39,531 nucleotides of DNA from contig CAZHRJ010000010.1 of the NCBI GenBank assembly GCA_964534765.1, positions 1 through 39,531 of the forward strand, read 5' to 3'. Below, piece by piece: positions 24,543 through 31,266 of this stretch. The notes under the pieces are model-generated. The model did not search any database. It was not told where the DNA came from and saw only the letters and a list, made by a program, of their open reading frames with translations. Source of the stretch: CAZHRJ01 sp964534765 (GTDB taxonomy: Bacteria; Lindowbacteria; 2-12-FULL-62-27). Numbering within the stretch: the stretch's first letter is position 1; each line of letters starts with the position of its first letter. Both the position numbers and the translations under genes were made by a program.

Positions 24543-26104
24543 GTCAGGCGATCCAGACACTCAACCCATGACCGTCCACAGGCCGAACCCAGCAGATAGT
24601 CCCGCACGGCCCGCAGGGCCGACAGAACAGCCGGCCAGGGCCGGAATATCCGGCCGAGCAGGCAGCTCGCGGGGTACCGGACGGCGGCGGATGCGGTCAC
24701 GGTGACGTCTGTGAAATCGAGAGTCAAGGATATGCTGTTGGAAATGGCGATGTTGCGTATGGCGAATTTGGCGATGGTGTCGCTGTACCCGCGAGAGCTG
24801 GGGCTGGAGTTATCGCCGAATTCGGTCTTGCCGCCGCTGCCGGGCCAGGGCTGGGCTGCCGTGCCGGCAAAAGCGCTGCCGCTGGATCCGACGTCGGAGC
24901 CGTCGGCCTCCTCCAGATCGACGCGCCGATGGGCGACGGCGGAAAGGTTGTTGACGTTGTTGGACGATACGCTGCCCATGGTGTTGTCGATGTGCCAGAT
25001 GAGGAGGCCCGACCCCGGGGCGCTGTCGACGCCGGAGTTGTTGGGTTCCCTGTCTTCGAAGAGGAAATATTCGGTATCGGAGAGTTTGATTTTGTATATC
25101 CGGCTGTCGGATTCAACCCGGCCGAACGTGCTGTCGAATTTTCCGGCTGATATCACCACCGTCTCCGCCCAACCCAGATACTCCCGGCACCACGGATCCA
25201 TCCATGCCGGGCTGTCCCCCTGGGGCCGGCCGGAGTAATTGCCGCTTCCCATCAGTGACCAGTCGCCAACCCCGCCCGCGCCGGAGCCTGTGCTGTAGAG
25301 ATCCGGCAGGCCAAAGGCGTGTCCCAGCTCATGACAGAGCGTGCCGAGCGTGGTGATGGTTTCGCCCGCGGTGGATACCTTGCCGAACGCGGCCATGAGG
25401 ATGATGTGGTTGACGGTGTCGCGAGTGGAGTCATTTTTTGCGGCGTCGGTATTCTGCTCAGTAAATGTATTACCGGTGGTCGTGTCGATGAGAAACTGCG
25501 CGCTCAGGTCCGTTGACGTTCCCGACAGCTGTTCGTTGACTCCCGCATGAAGGACGACCACGATGTCGAACGACCCGTAATTCGCGGCCGAATCGGCCAG
25601 GGCAAGGACTTCGCGAGCCAAGGCCAGGTGGTTGGTCTGGGCCGCGGTGGATGCGTCGTCATAATTGGATTGGTTTTTGGAAACCGTCTGAGTTGCGGAA
25701 TCGAAAACCGTGTAGGAGAACCTCATCCGATTGTAGGAAATCGCCCGGTAATACGTGTCGACCCGGCTCATCATCACCCGGACCGAATCTCCAACCTGCG
25801 TGTCGATTCCTGAAAATGCCTTGTCCGGAAATTCCGCCAGCAGGACCGCCACGCGGACGGTCGTGTTGGCGTTATTCACGGTCTGGCTGGGTCCAAAGAA
25901 TGAGACGGCCGAATCGGATACGGCCGGCGGCGCCAATCTGGCCGATACCGCTGACCAGATCTGACCCACGCCACTGGGACAGCTCAAGCCGCATGTGTCC
26001 CCTTTCGCCATTCGATCGGCCAGAACCGAATGATGCAGCGGCGCGGCGAGGGCCTGTGGCTGGTAAATGGCGAAAAATCCGGCGAGACAGAATAAAATCC
26101 TCAT
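24539..26104 (-). CDS. Secreted M6-type zinc metalloprotease with degenerate CFI-box-like C-terminus
   Basis: A 521-residue exported protease of the immune-inhibitor-A (M6) type. A signal peptide (ILFCLAGFFAIYQPQALA) is followed by the catalytic zinc motif HELGHAFGLPDLY (HELGH at 258-262) and the typical downstream WSLMGSG and WMDPWCREYLGW. The C-terminal ~45 residues (YPASCLLGRIFRPWPAVLSA, then LRAVRDYLLGSACGRSWVE) resemble a degraded CFIATAAYG-type C-terminal box. The start ATG at 26104 overlaps the upstream lipoprotein stop (ATGA), and its own stop overlaps the GDH start. The frame extends further upstream but that part overlaps the lipoprotein gene. Propeptide boundaries are not clear. 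Confidence 0.9.
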   Translation of the reverse strand: MRILFCLAGFFAIYQPQALAAPLHHSVLADRMAKGDTCGLSCPSGVGQIWSAVSARLAPPAVSDSAVSFFGPSQTVNNANTTVRVAVLLAEFPDKAFSGIDTQVGDSVRVMMSRVDTYYRAISYNRMRFSYTVFDSATQTVSKNQSNYDDASTAAQTNHLALAREVLALADSAANYGSFDIVVVLHAGVNEQLSGTSTDLSAQFLIDTTTGNTFTEQNTDAAKNDSTRDTVNHIILMAAFGKVSTAGETITTLGTLCHELGHAFGLPDLYSTGSGAGGVGDWSLMGSGNYSGRPQGDSPAWMDPWCREYLGWAETVVISAGKFDSTFGRVESDSRIYKIKLSDTEYFLFEDREPNNSGVDSAPGSGLLIWHIDNTMGSVSSNNVNNLSAVAHRRVDLEEADGSDVGSSGSAFAGTAAQPWPGSGGKTEFGDNSSPSSRGYSDTIAKFAIRNIAISNSISLTLDFTDVTVTASAAVRYPASCLLGRIFRPWPAVLSALRAVRDYLLGSACGRSWVECLDRLT

Positions 26105-26508
26105 TTCTGTCGCTCCGCGTGATCCACGATCAGTATCGGCGTCCCGCCGCCCAGACCGCCGCCCTCGATCCGGCCGTAGATTCTGACTGGGACGCCCATA
26201 TAGGATGCCATCGTCTCCGGCGGCCATGTGCCCCCCTGCCGCCGGATCTCGTCCACCGCGTCCGGATGATAGGGCGCCACTTCCAACGCCAGCCACGGCC
26301 GAACGGCGACTTCTCCGCTGGCGTCTTTCAAAAAAAACTGCGGATTGGAAAAATAGTTTCCGGACCGATTCTCCACTATTCCCTCCACCGCGATCGCCGG
26401 ACAATGACACGTCAGGGCCCTGGCGATCGGCTCGATCTTGATGGTCGATTTGCAACCACACAGCACCGCCATAGCGACAAGAGCAGCAGCCGCCCGGGAC
26501 CGGATCAT
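26101..26508 (-). CDS. Small lipoprotein, possibly OB-fold
   Basis: A 135-residue lipoprotein. MIRSRAAAALVAMAVLCGC has a lipobox (VLCGC), so Cys19 should be lipidated. Mature sequence: IAVEGIVENRSGNYFSNPQF, LKDASGEVAVRPWLALEVAP, and MASYMGVPVRIYGRIEGG. The beta-strand pattern (VEGIVENR, FFLKDASG, VRIYGRIE) suggests an OB-like fold, but I do not recognise the family. The ATG at 26508 overlaps the upstream TPR-barrel stop (ATGA), and its stop overlaps the protease start. Such tight coupling on both sides supports its being a real gene. A role in anchoring or regulating the co-encoded protease is only speculation. Confidence 0.82.
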   Translation of the reverse strand: MIRSRAAAALVAMAVLCGCKSTIKIEPIARALTCHCPAIAVEGIVENRSGNYFSNPQFFLKDASGEVAVRPWLALEVAPYHPDAVDEIRRQGGTWPPETMASYMGVPVRIYGRIEGGGLGGGTPILIVDHAERQK

Positions 26509-27899
26509 TGCGGCTGCTGGAGTCCCAGCGATTCCAGATTGCCGCGAGCCAGCGCATGGCCCGGATCCAGATCCAGCACCTTCCGCCACTCCAGGCCGGC
26601 CTGAGCGGGGTCGTTCAAATAGTAGTACGTATACCCCAGATACAAATGGCTGTCGATATCCCCGGGGCTGAGCTGAATCGCCCGCCCGTAGGATCTCTTC
26701 GCCTCATAATAGCGACGCCTCATGAAATAACTCGTCGCCAGATTGTAATGCAGCGCCGGATCATTGTCCTTCAGATAAATGGCCGCCTCATAATACGAAA
26801 TCGCCCTGAGATAATCCCCCTTGCCAAATGACTCGTCCGCCATCGCGATTTTGGCCGCCAGATCCTCTTCCTTCGATTTCGGCCGGGCCGACGGTGACGC
26901 CTCCTGGATCGTCCGAACCAGCCGCTCCTGGTCCTCCTTGGTCGGCGACCAGAAATCGGATTCGTCGGCCGAATCCCCGCCGGACACTCTCGGCCCAACG
27001 GACCCGATCGCCGGGCGGCCGCCCAACATCGAGTTCATGCCAAGCCGAAACTGAAAGGCCGGACTGCCGGAAAAAATTCCAAGACCCAGACCCGTCAACA
27101 GATGAAACCGGTCGGTCACCGCGAATCGCGAGCCGATGACCATACTCAACATGTCGTTTGAGGAAAACCCCGATCCGGCCGCAAAGGGGGACGTCGCGCC
27201 TGATAGCTCAACACTCCAGTTCAGCCGGCTGGTCCAGGGATGAACATATCCGATGCCGAAAAGAATTTGATTTTTGTAGTTCTCCGCGCCGGAACTTACC
27301 CCGTTGTCGTTCAGATCGGCCCCGCCGGATTTGGCGATGAGGCCGGCGTTGAACAGGATATCTCCGCCGCCCAGCCGAGCGGCGGAGATCCAACGGACTC
27401 CCAGCTCCAGCCCGTCGCTGCCGCCCATGAGCGTGTTGTTGCCGGCAAAAGAGAGGTCCACGGCCCAGGCGATGCGGCGGCGGAATTTCCATTTTCCCGA
27501 CAGCCGCATATTCTGCAAACCGCCGGCGTCCAAAAATGTCCCGGTCACATTCCCGGTCGTGATCTTCTGCCCCTTGTCCAGTTCCACCGCGGCCAACCAG
27601 CCGATTTCGGACCTTGGGGACAGTCCATATCGAACTTCGACTGGGATCTTGACATAATCCACTTCGATCGGATTCTTGGAACTCGCTGATAGAAACGGCC
27701 CCTCGATCGGCTCCGCGCCCGATCCGAAGTCCACGCCCATCCGCATGTCCCACATACCCGGGTCGAGCATCAGCGGATTTTCCAGGTAAACCCCATCCAT
27801 GGGGTTGGCATAACCGGCCGTCGACCCGGCCAGCACCGCTAGACCGATCAACAGAGAATGACAGACACGTCCAGCTGAAAGCAGATTCCGGCTGTCCAT
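26505..27899 (-). CDS. Outer-membrane barrel-like protein with C-terminal TPR domain
   Basis: A 464-residue exported protein. A signal peptide (LLIGLAVLAGSTAGYA) is followed by a beta-rich region (about residues 33-295) that looks like a small outer-membrane barrel (repeated amphipathic strands such as WKFRRRIAWAVDLSFAGNNT and FHLLTGLGLGIFSGSPAFQF). A Ser/Asp linker leads to TPR repeats at about 345-460 (GKGDYLRAISYYEAAIYLKD, EAKRSYGRAIQLSPGDIDS, AGLEWRKVLDLDPGHALARG). It is the first gene of the long operon; its start is at 27899 without a clear Shine-Dalgarno. A TPR directly after a barrel would face the periplasm and could recruit partners. The family is unrecognised. Confidence 0.82.
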   Translation of the reverse strand: MDSRNLLSAGRVCHSLLIGLAVLAGSTAGYANPMDGVYLENPLMLDPGMWDMRMGVDFGSGAEPIEGPFLSASSKNPIEVDYVKIPVEVRYGLSPRSEIGWLAAVELDKGQKITTGNVTGTFLDAGGLQNMRLSGKWKFRRRIAWAVDLSFAGNNTLMGGSDGLELGVRWISAARLGGGDILFNAGLIAKSGGADLNDNGVSSGAENYKNQILFGIGYVHPWTSRLNWSVELSGATSPFAAGSGFSSNDMLSMVIGSRFAVTDRFHLLTGLGLGIFSGSPAFQFRLGMNSMLGGRPAIGSVGPRVSGGDSADESDFWSPTKEDQERLVRTIQEASPSARPKSKEEDLAAKIAMADESFGKGDYLRAISYYEAAIYLKDNDPALHYNLATSYFMRRRYYEAKRSYGRAIQLSPGDIDSHLYLGYTYYYLNDPAQAGLEWRKVLDLDPGHALARGNLESLGLQQPQ

Positions 27900-28167
27900 T
27901 CAGCTTATATATCATGATCGATGGGATGATTGAAGATGTCAGACGGACGTCCGGTGGTGGGTGGGAACGCGGAAAAAAAAGACTTAACGCAGAGGTCGCA
28001 GAGGATGATCGCGGAGGACGCAGAGAAAAACCTCTGTAAGGTTTTAGGGTCATCCAAACCCCTAAAGAATTCTCTGCGGCCCTCTGCGTACAATCTCTGC
28101 GTCCTCTGCGTTGAGTATTTTCATTCTTCGCACAGGCCCCTGGTAAACCGAGGGCTTACTCCCCCGG
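27900..28167. other. 268-bp intergenic region between operon start and FecR gene end
   Basis: The longest gene-free stretch in the window. It should hold the promoter of the barrel-TPR/protease/GDH operon (near 27900-27960) and the 3' end of the FecR-gene transcript. Most of the middle is a large imperfect inverted repeat, annotated separately. A TATATA close to the ATG is too close for a normal -10 box. I see no other convincing promoter motif or small gene. Confidence 0.6.
27983..28115. repeat. Large imperfect inverted repeat built of GCAGAGG units
   Basis: The left arm (from TTAACGCAGAGGTCGCAGAG) and the right arm (ending CTCTGCGTCCTCTGCGTTGAG) are near reverse complements over about 50 bases each. 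Within each arm ACGCAGAGG-like units recur (ACGCAGAGG, TCGCAGAGG, ACGCAGAG on the left; reversed on the right). A 20-25 base centre contains TGTAAGGTTTTAGGG. As RNA it would form a very long hairpin. It resembles the dispersed CGCAGAG palindromic elements I recall from various environmental genomes. It may serve as a transcription end or be a non-autonomous mobile element; neither is shown. Confidence 0.75.
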
Positions 28168-30543
28168 TCAGAACGGCGGTGCAGGCGGAACGTCGGCGGG
28201 TGGGGTAACCGTTGCAGGCGTTTCGGTTGTTGTGGTGGTGGTGGTCGTTGTCGTCGTCGTTCCGGACTGCTCGACGACGGTGTTGGCCGTCACCGGGGCG
28301 TCGGCGACGGTTGTCGACGTGAGAACCTGCGCTGCCTCGGCGTCCGACGTTCCCGAAGATGTCACATCCACAATCGCCTGCTGAACCTGAATCTCTTGAT
28401 AGGAAACAATCTCCGCTCCCGATACGACGGCTACTTCCTCACCGGCGCCCACAAGCTGAACAAACTCAAATGTGGACTGGTCAGTCAACGTAAATTCCGT
28501 GGGCGCCACAACCGGCGCCGCCACGACCTCCACTGGAGCAACGCCCGGGGCTGGAGCTTCTCCCGGCGCCGCGGCTTCGACCGGCGGCGCCAAGGGAGCG
28601 TCGAAGGTCTGGACGAGAGCGTCCATGCTGGCGGTGAGAAATGCGCTGAACTCCGCAGCTGCGGCCGCCGCACTCACAGGCTCGGCCGCCGGCGCTTCCA
28701 CTCCCGGAGCCGGAATACCCGCGGGCGCTTCTCCCGGAGCGGGCGCGGCCTCGACCGCAGATGGCGGCGGGGCCAGATCGACAAGAGGCGGGGCGGCGGA
28801 AAACGCCGCCTCACTGGCTGAAAGAGATCCCTGCTGGACGGCCTCCTGAGTGACCTGAGCCATCACAACGTCGGCAATCGCGGCCGCTGATACTCCCTCG
28901 GATACGGCCTGCTGGGCGGCTGATGCCGCCGCGGCGGCAATTTCGCCACCGCCGGAAATCCCACCGGCGGCCGCGCCAGCCGCCGCTTGGGCCATGACCG
29001 ATGCGTCCGCGGCTGATACTCCCTGCGAAACCGCCTGCTCAACCACCGCGCCGGCCGCCGCGGCCGCGCCAACCGACGCAGCCATGGCCAGATCCCCGCC
29101 CGTCGCCGCGGACGCAGCCGCCTTGGCGGCCTCACCCGCAGCCTTGGCGTCTCCGCCGGCCGCAAGAACCTCTTGCGCTGCAGCCGCGGCTGAAGCGCCC
29201 GCGGCAACCGCTGACGCCTGCTCCGCGGTGACAAGCCCCACCGCGGCGGCTTTAGCCGCCTCTCCGGCAGCCTTGGCGTCTCCGCCGGCCGCCAGAGTGG
29301 CGGATGCCATAACCTCGGCTGACGCCGAGGCCGCGATCTTGTTGGCGCCCGCGGCGCCCACCATCTCTGTAGCTGCAATTTTTGCCGCATCCCCAGCCGC
29401 TTTGGCGTCGCCGCCCGCTGATACCGCAGCACCGGCAGCAGCGCCAGCCACTACCGCCGCCGCAGCGTCACCCTTCAAGCCGGCCGATTTGGCGGCCTCC
29501 TGCGTGGCTGCCGATGCAACCGCGGCCATCACTTTGGAAGCATTAACAGCGCCAGCCGCACCCGCTCCGCCCGCGCCAGCCGCCACAGCCGCACGCACCG
29601 CCTGCTCAACCTTCGCGGCGGCTGCGCCGGTCAGGCCGGCTTCTTTGGCCACCGCTTTGGCGGCCTCGACAGCAACTCTCGTGGCTTCACCTCGCGACAT
29701 CGACGCCGCGGCAGCCACGGGAGCGCCGGGAGCGCCGGCTGCGGGCTTGGCCGCGGCGCCGGAAGCAATACCGGCGGTCTTCATCGCGTCGGCAATTACT
29801 TTGCTCGCGGCGTCCGCCGCCTTCTCAACTTTTTCGACCTTCTTGGCTTCCTCTTTCTTCTCTTCCTTCTTCTTGACCTCTTCCTCCTTCTTCGCCGCCT
29901 CGACCTTCTTCACGTCCACCTTCGGCTTTTCCTCTTCAGCGGGCACCAGCCCCATCATCGACGCGACGCCGGGCATCATCTGGCTGGGCGGCGGAGCCGG
30001 AGCGGTATATCCCTCTCCGTCCCTGACCTCGACTTTGGTTCCAAGAGCCGGCGTGTGCTCAACGGTCTGGACAGTTCCGCGTACACCCGCGACGGCCGTC
30101 GGAGTGGTGACGGTAAAGCGGTTCTTTTTCCCGCTCTCCTTGTCGACTTTCGATGTAATTTTTCCCACCGCCAAGAACATTTCGGTGTAATACTCCTTGT
30201 CGCCTTCAATCGTCCGGCCGACGATAAACTGGCTGAGCGGCTCAATGACCGTCTGGCTGTTTTCGTATCTGACACTGACTTTGCCGTCGATCCCGGTGGA
30301 TATCTGATCGCCCGGCGTGACGGTCATCCCGTTTGCGGCCGGAACAAAATCGGGCGTGCCGCGCTTCTGAATCTCCACGGCGCCGCTGATGTCCGACAAC
30401 ACACCTTTCATGATCTCCGCGGCGTCCGATGTCCGAGAGGCAACAGGCAACAGGCAACAGGCAACAGCCAGCAGACATGAGATGAACCCCCATGCACGAT
30501 CGCAACGGAACTGTCCGAACCCTGTATGATCCATTCTATTCAT
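28168..30543 (-). CDS. FecR-domain protein with long alanine-rich repeat region and poly-Thr tail
   Basis: A 791-residue exported protein. A signal peptide (FISCLLAVACCLLPVAS) precedes a FecR domain (TPGDQISTGIDGKVSVRYEN, FTVTTPTAVAGVRGTVQTV). Next come a Lys/Glu-rich linker (KKVEAAKKEEEVKKKEEKKE), several hundred residues that are mostly Ala with Gly, then Pro/Ala/Val-rich sequence and 12 consecutive Thr near the C-terminus. There is no transmembrane helix after the signal, unlike classic sigma-regulating FecR; secreted FecR-type domains of this kind are common in environmental bacteria and of unclear role. I chose the ATG at 30543 because GAGGTG lies about 11 bases upstream; 30576 and 30534 are alternatives. 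Signal-peptide coding DNA contains a 7-bp tandem repeat. Confidence 0.85.
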   Translation of the reverse strand: MNRMDHTGFGQFRCDRAWGFISCLLAVACCLLPVASRTSDAAEIMKGVLSDISGAVEIQKRGTPDFVPAANGMTVTPGDQISTGIDGKVSVRYENSQTVIEPLSQFIVGRTIEGDKEYYTEMFLAVGKITSKVDKESGKKNRFTVTTPTAVAGVRGTVQTVEHTPALGTKVEVRDGEGYTAPAPPPSQMMPGVASMMGLVPAEEEKPKVDVKKVEAAKKEEEVKKKEEKKEEAKKVEKVEKAADAASKVIADAMKTAGIASGAAAKPAAGAPGAPVAAAASMSRGEATRVAVEAAKAVAKEAGLTGAAAAKVEQAVRAAVAAGAGGAGAAGAVNASKVMAAVASAATQEAAKSAGLKGDAAAAVVAGAAAGAAVSAGGDAKAAGDAAKIAATEMVGAAGANKIAASASAEVMASATLAAGGDAKAAGEAAKAAAVGLVTAEQASAVAAGASAAAAAQEVLAAGGDAKAAGEAAKAAASAATGGDLAMAASVGAAAAAGAVVEQAVSQGVSAADASVMAQAAAGAAAGGISGGGEIAAAAASAAQQAVSEGVSAAAIADVVMAQVTQEAVQQGSLSASEAAFSAAPPLVDLAPPPSAVEAAPAPGEAPAGIPAPGVEAPAAEPVSAAAAAAEFSAFLTASMDALVQTFDAPLAPPVEAAAPGEAPAPGVAPVEVVAAPVVAPTEFTLTDQSTFEFVQLVGAGEEVAVVSGAEIVSYQEIQVQQAIVDVTSSGTSDAEAAQVLTSTTVADAPVTANTVVEQSGTTTTTTTTTTTTETPATVTPPADVPPAPPF
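29101..29480 (-). repeat. Tandem 42-43-residue repeats in Ala-rich region
   Basis: Within the FecR protein the motif AAGGDAKAAGEAAKAAA recurs three times (SAGGDAKAAGDAAKIAA, LAAGGDAKAAGEAAKAAA, LAAGGDAKAAGEAAKAAA), each about 42-43 residues (126-129 bp) from the next. At DNA level the minus-strand equivalents of GCAGCCTTGGCGTCTCCGCC lie near 29138, 29267 and 29393. More degenerate copies may flank these. Such a repeat usually indicates an extended, possibly fibrous, helical segment. Confidence 0.75.
30439..30466. repeat. 7-bp tandem repeat (GGCAACA x4) in signal-peptide coding region
   Basis: Four perfect copies of GGCAACA in a row, on the minus strand TGTTGCC x4, lie in the part of the FecR gene that encodes LLAVACCLLPVA. 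Because 7 is not a multiple of 3, gain or loss of one copy would shift the frame right after the start and switch the protein off. Three copies make 21 bp, so a change of three would only add or remove 7 residues. Confidence 0.85.
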
Positions 30544-30576
30544 AATGACGTTCCACCTCAGTCTCAGTCTTTTCAT

Positions 30577-30650
30577 TTTCGGCGCCCCGCTTTCTTGCCT
30601 GTTGCCCGCAGGCCTGCGAAAGACGCCCTATTGATCCAAACTACAGGACT
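30577..30650. other. Short intergenic region with GCAGGCCTGC palindrome
   Basis: 74 bp between the unknown exported protein gene and the FecR gene frame. It contains a perfect 10-bp palindrome GCAGGCCTGC (about 30608-30617) next to TTGCCTGTTGCCC, the same heptamer found just inside the FecR gene. A hairpin could form here, but there is no T-tract on the minus strand and no riboswitch family that I recognise. Confidence 0.4.
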
Positions 30651-31190
30651 TTATTTTGAACCCTCAGATTCGCCCGAACCACCCGTTTTTTGCCTCTCCG
30701 TTTCCTCCAGAACTTTTGCCAGCAACGTCAACAAATCGCCGCCGCTCATGGGATCGTCCACCGTGCTGTTGTCCGGCAACATCTTCATGAAAACCGCCTC
30801 CCGGAGCGCAAACCGCTGGCTGTTGGGGAACAATCGAAACATGAACCCGCCTTGATACCCCATCGCCGACAGCAGGATATGCACCGCGTTGCCCTTCGTC
30901 AGAGGCCTGTCCTTCATCTGCTCGATGTCCGGCCGGAACTTGATGCCCCGCTGATACAGATACGTCAGCTCCGCCTTGATGTCGGAACTCGCCTCGTACC
31001 CCTTGTACCGCGCACAGGCCCGGACAACATCCTCAATCGTCGCCTCTTTCTTACGCAACAGCAAGCGATAATATTCATTTTTACTTTCCGCCAGGGCCAA
31101 CGCGCCGGTGGTGTCGAACAGGAACACACCCAACACCGCCACGCCAACCAACCATCTGATGGACCCGGCCCAACCCCTAAGCTGATTCAT
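30651..31190 (-). CDS. Exported protein of unknown function (179 aa)
   Basis: I do not recognise a family. The N-terminus (MNQLRGWAGSIRWLVGVAVLGVFLF) is a signal peptide or anchor. The mature part is rich in short helices and looks like two related segments: ATIEDVVRACARYKGYEASS and LTKGNAVHILLSAMGYQGGF, each followed by a hydrophobic stretch. The C-terminus is hydrophilic (RQKTGGSGESEGSK). The ATG at 31190 has no close Shine-Dalgarno; an AGGAGG lies about 18 bases upstream. It lies between the FecR gene and an alginate-export-like barrel on the same strand, so probably belongs to the surface cassette. Confidence 0.72.
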   Translation of the reverse strand: MNQLRGWAGSIRWLVGVAVLGVFLFDTTGALALAESKNEYYRLLLRKKEATIEDVVRACARYKGYEASSDIKAELTYLYQRGIKFRPDIEQMKDRPLTKGNAVHILLSAMGYQGGFMFRLFPNSQRFALREAVFMKMLPDNSTVDDPMSGGDLLTLLAKVLEETERQKTGGSGESEGSK

Positions 31191-31266
31191 ATTGTTTTGC
31201 CGTTAAAAATCCTCCTGATCTACCGCCATCCACCCACCTGAAAAACTTAGCGTTTAAATGCCATCC

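Noticed and set aside
28168..28300. CRISPR-like or microsatellite array at the FecR gene end
   Set aside because: The GGT/GTT triplets encode poly-Thr within an open frame; there are no spacers.
28994..30190. 398-residue Ala-rich plus-strand open frame
   Set aside because: Mirror of the Ala-rich region (GCC/GGC codons read as Ala on both strands); the minus-strand frame has a signal peptide and FecR domain.
31191..31266. Cyclic-di-GMP riboswitch-like sequence upstream of the unknown exported protein
   Set aside because: Some similar words (GGTGGGTGGATGGCGG) occur but the conserved core and tetraloop-receptor are absent.
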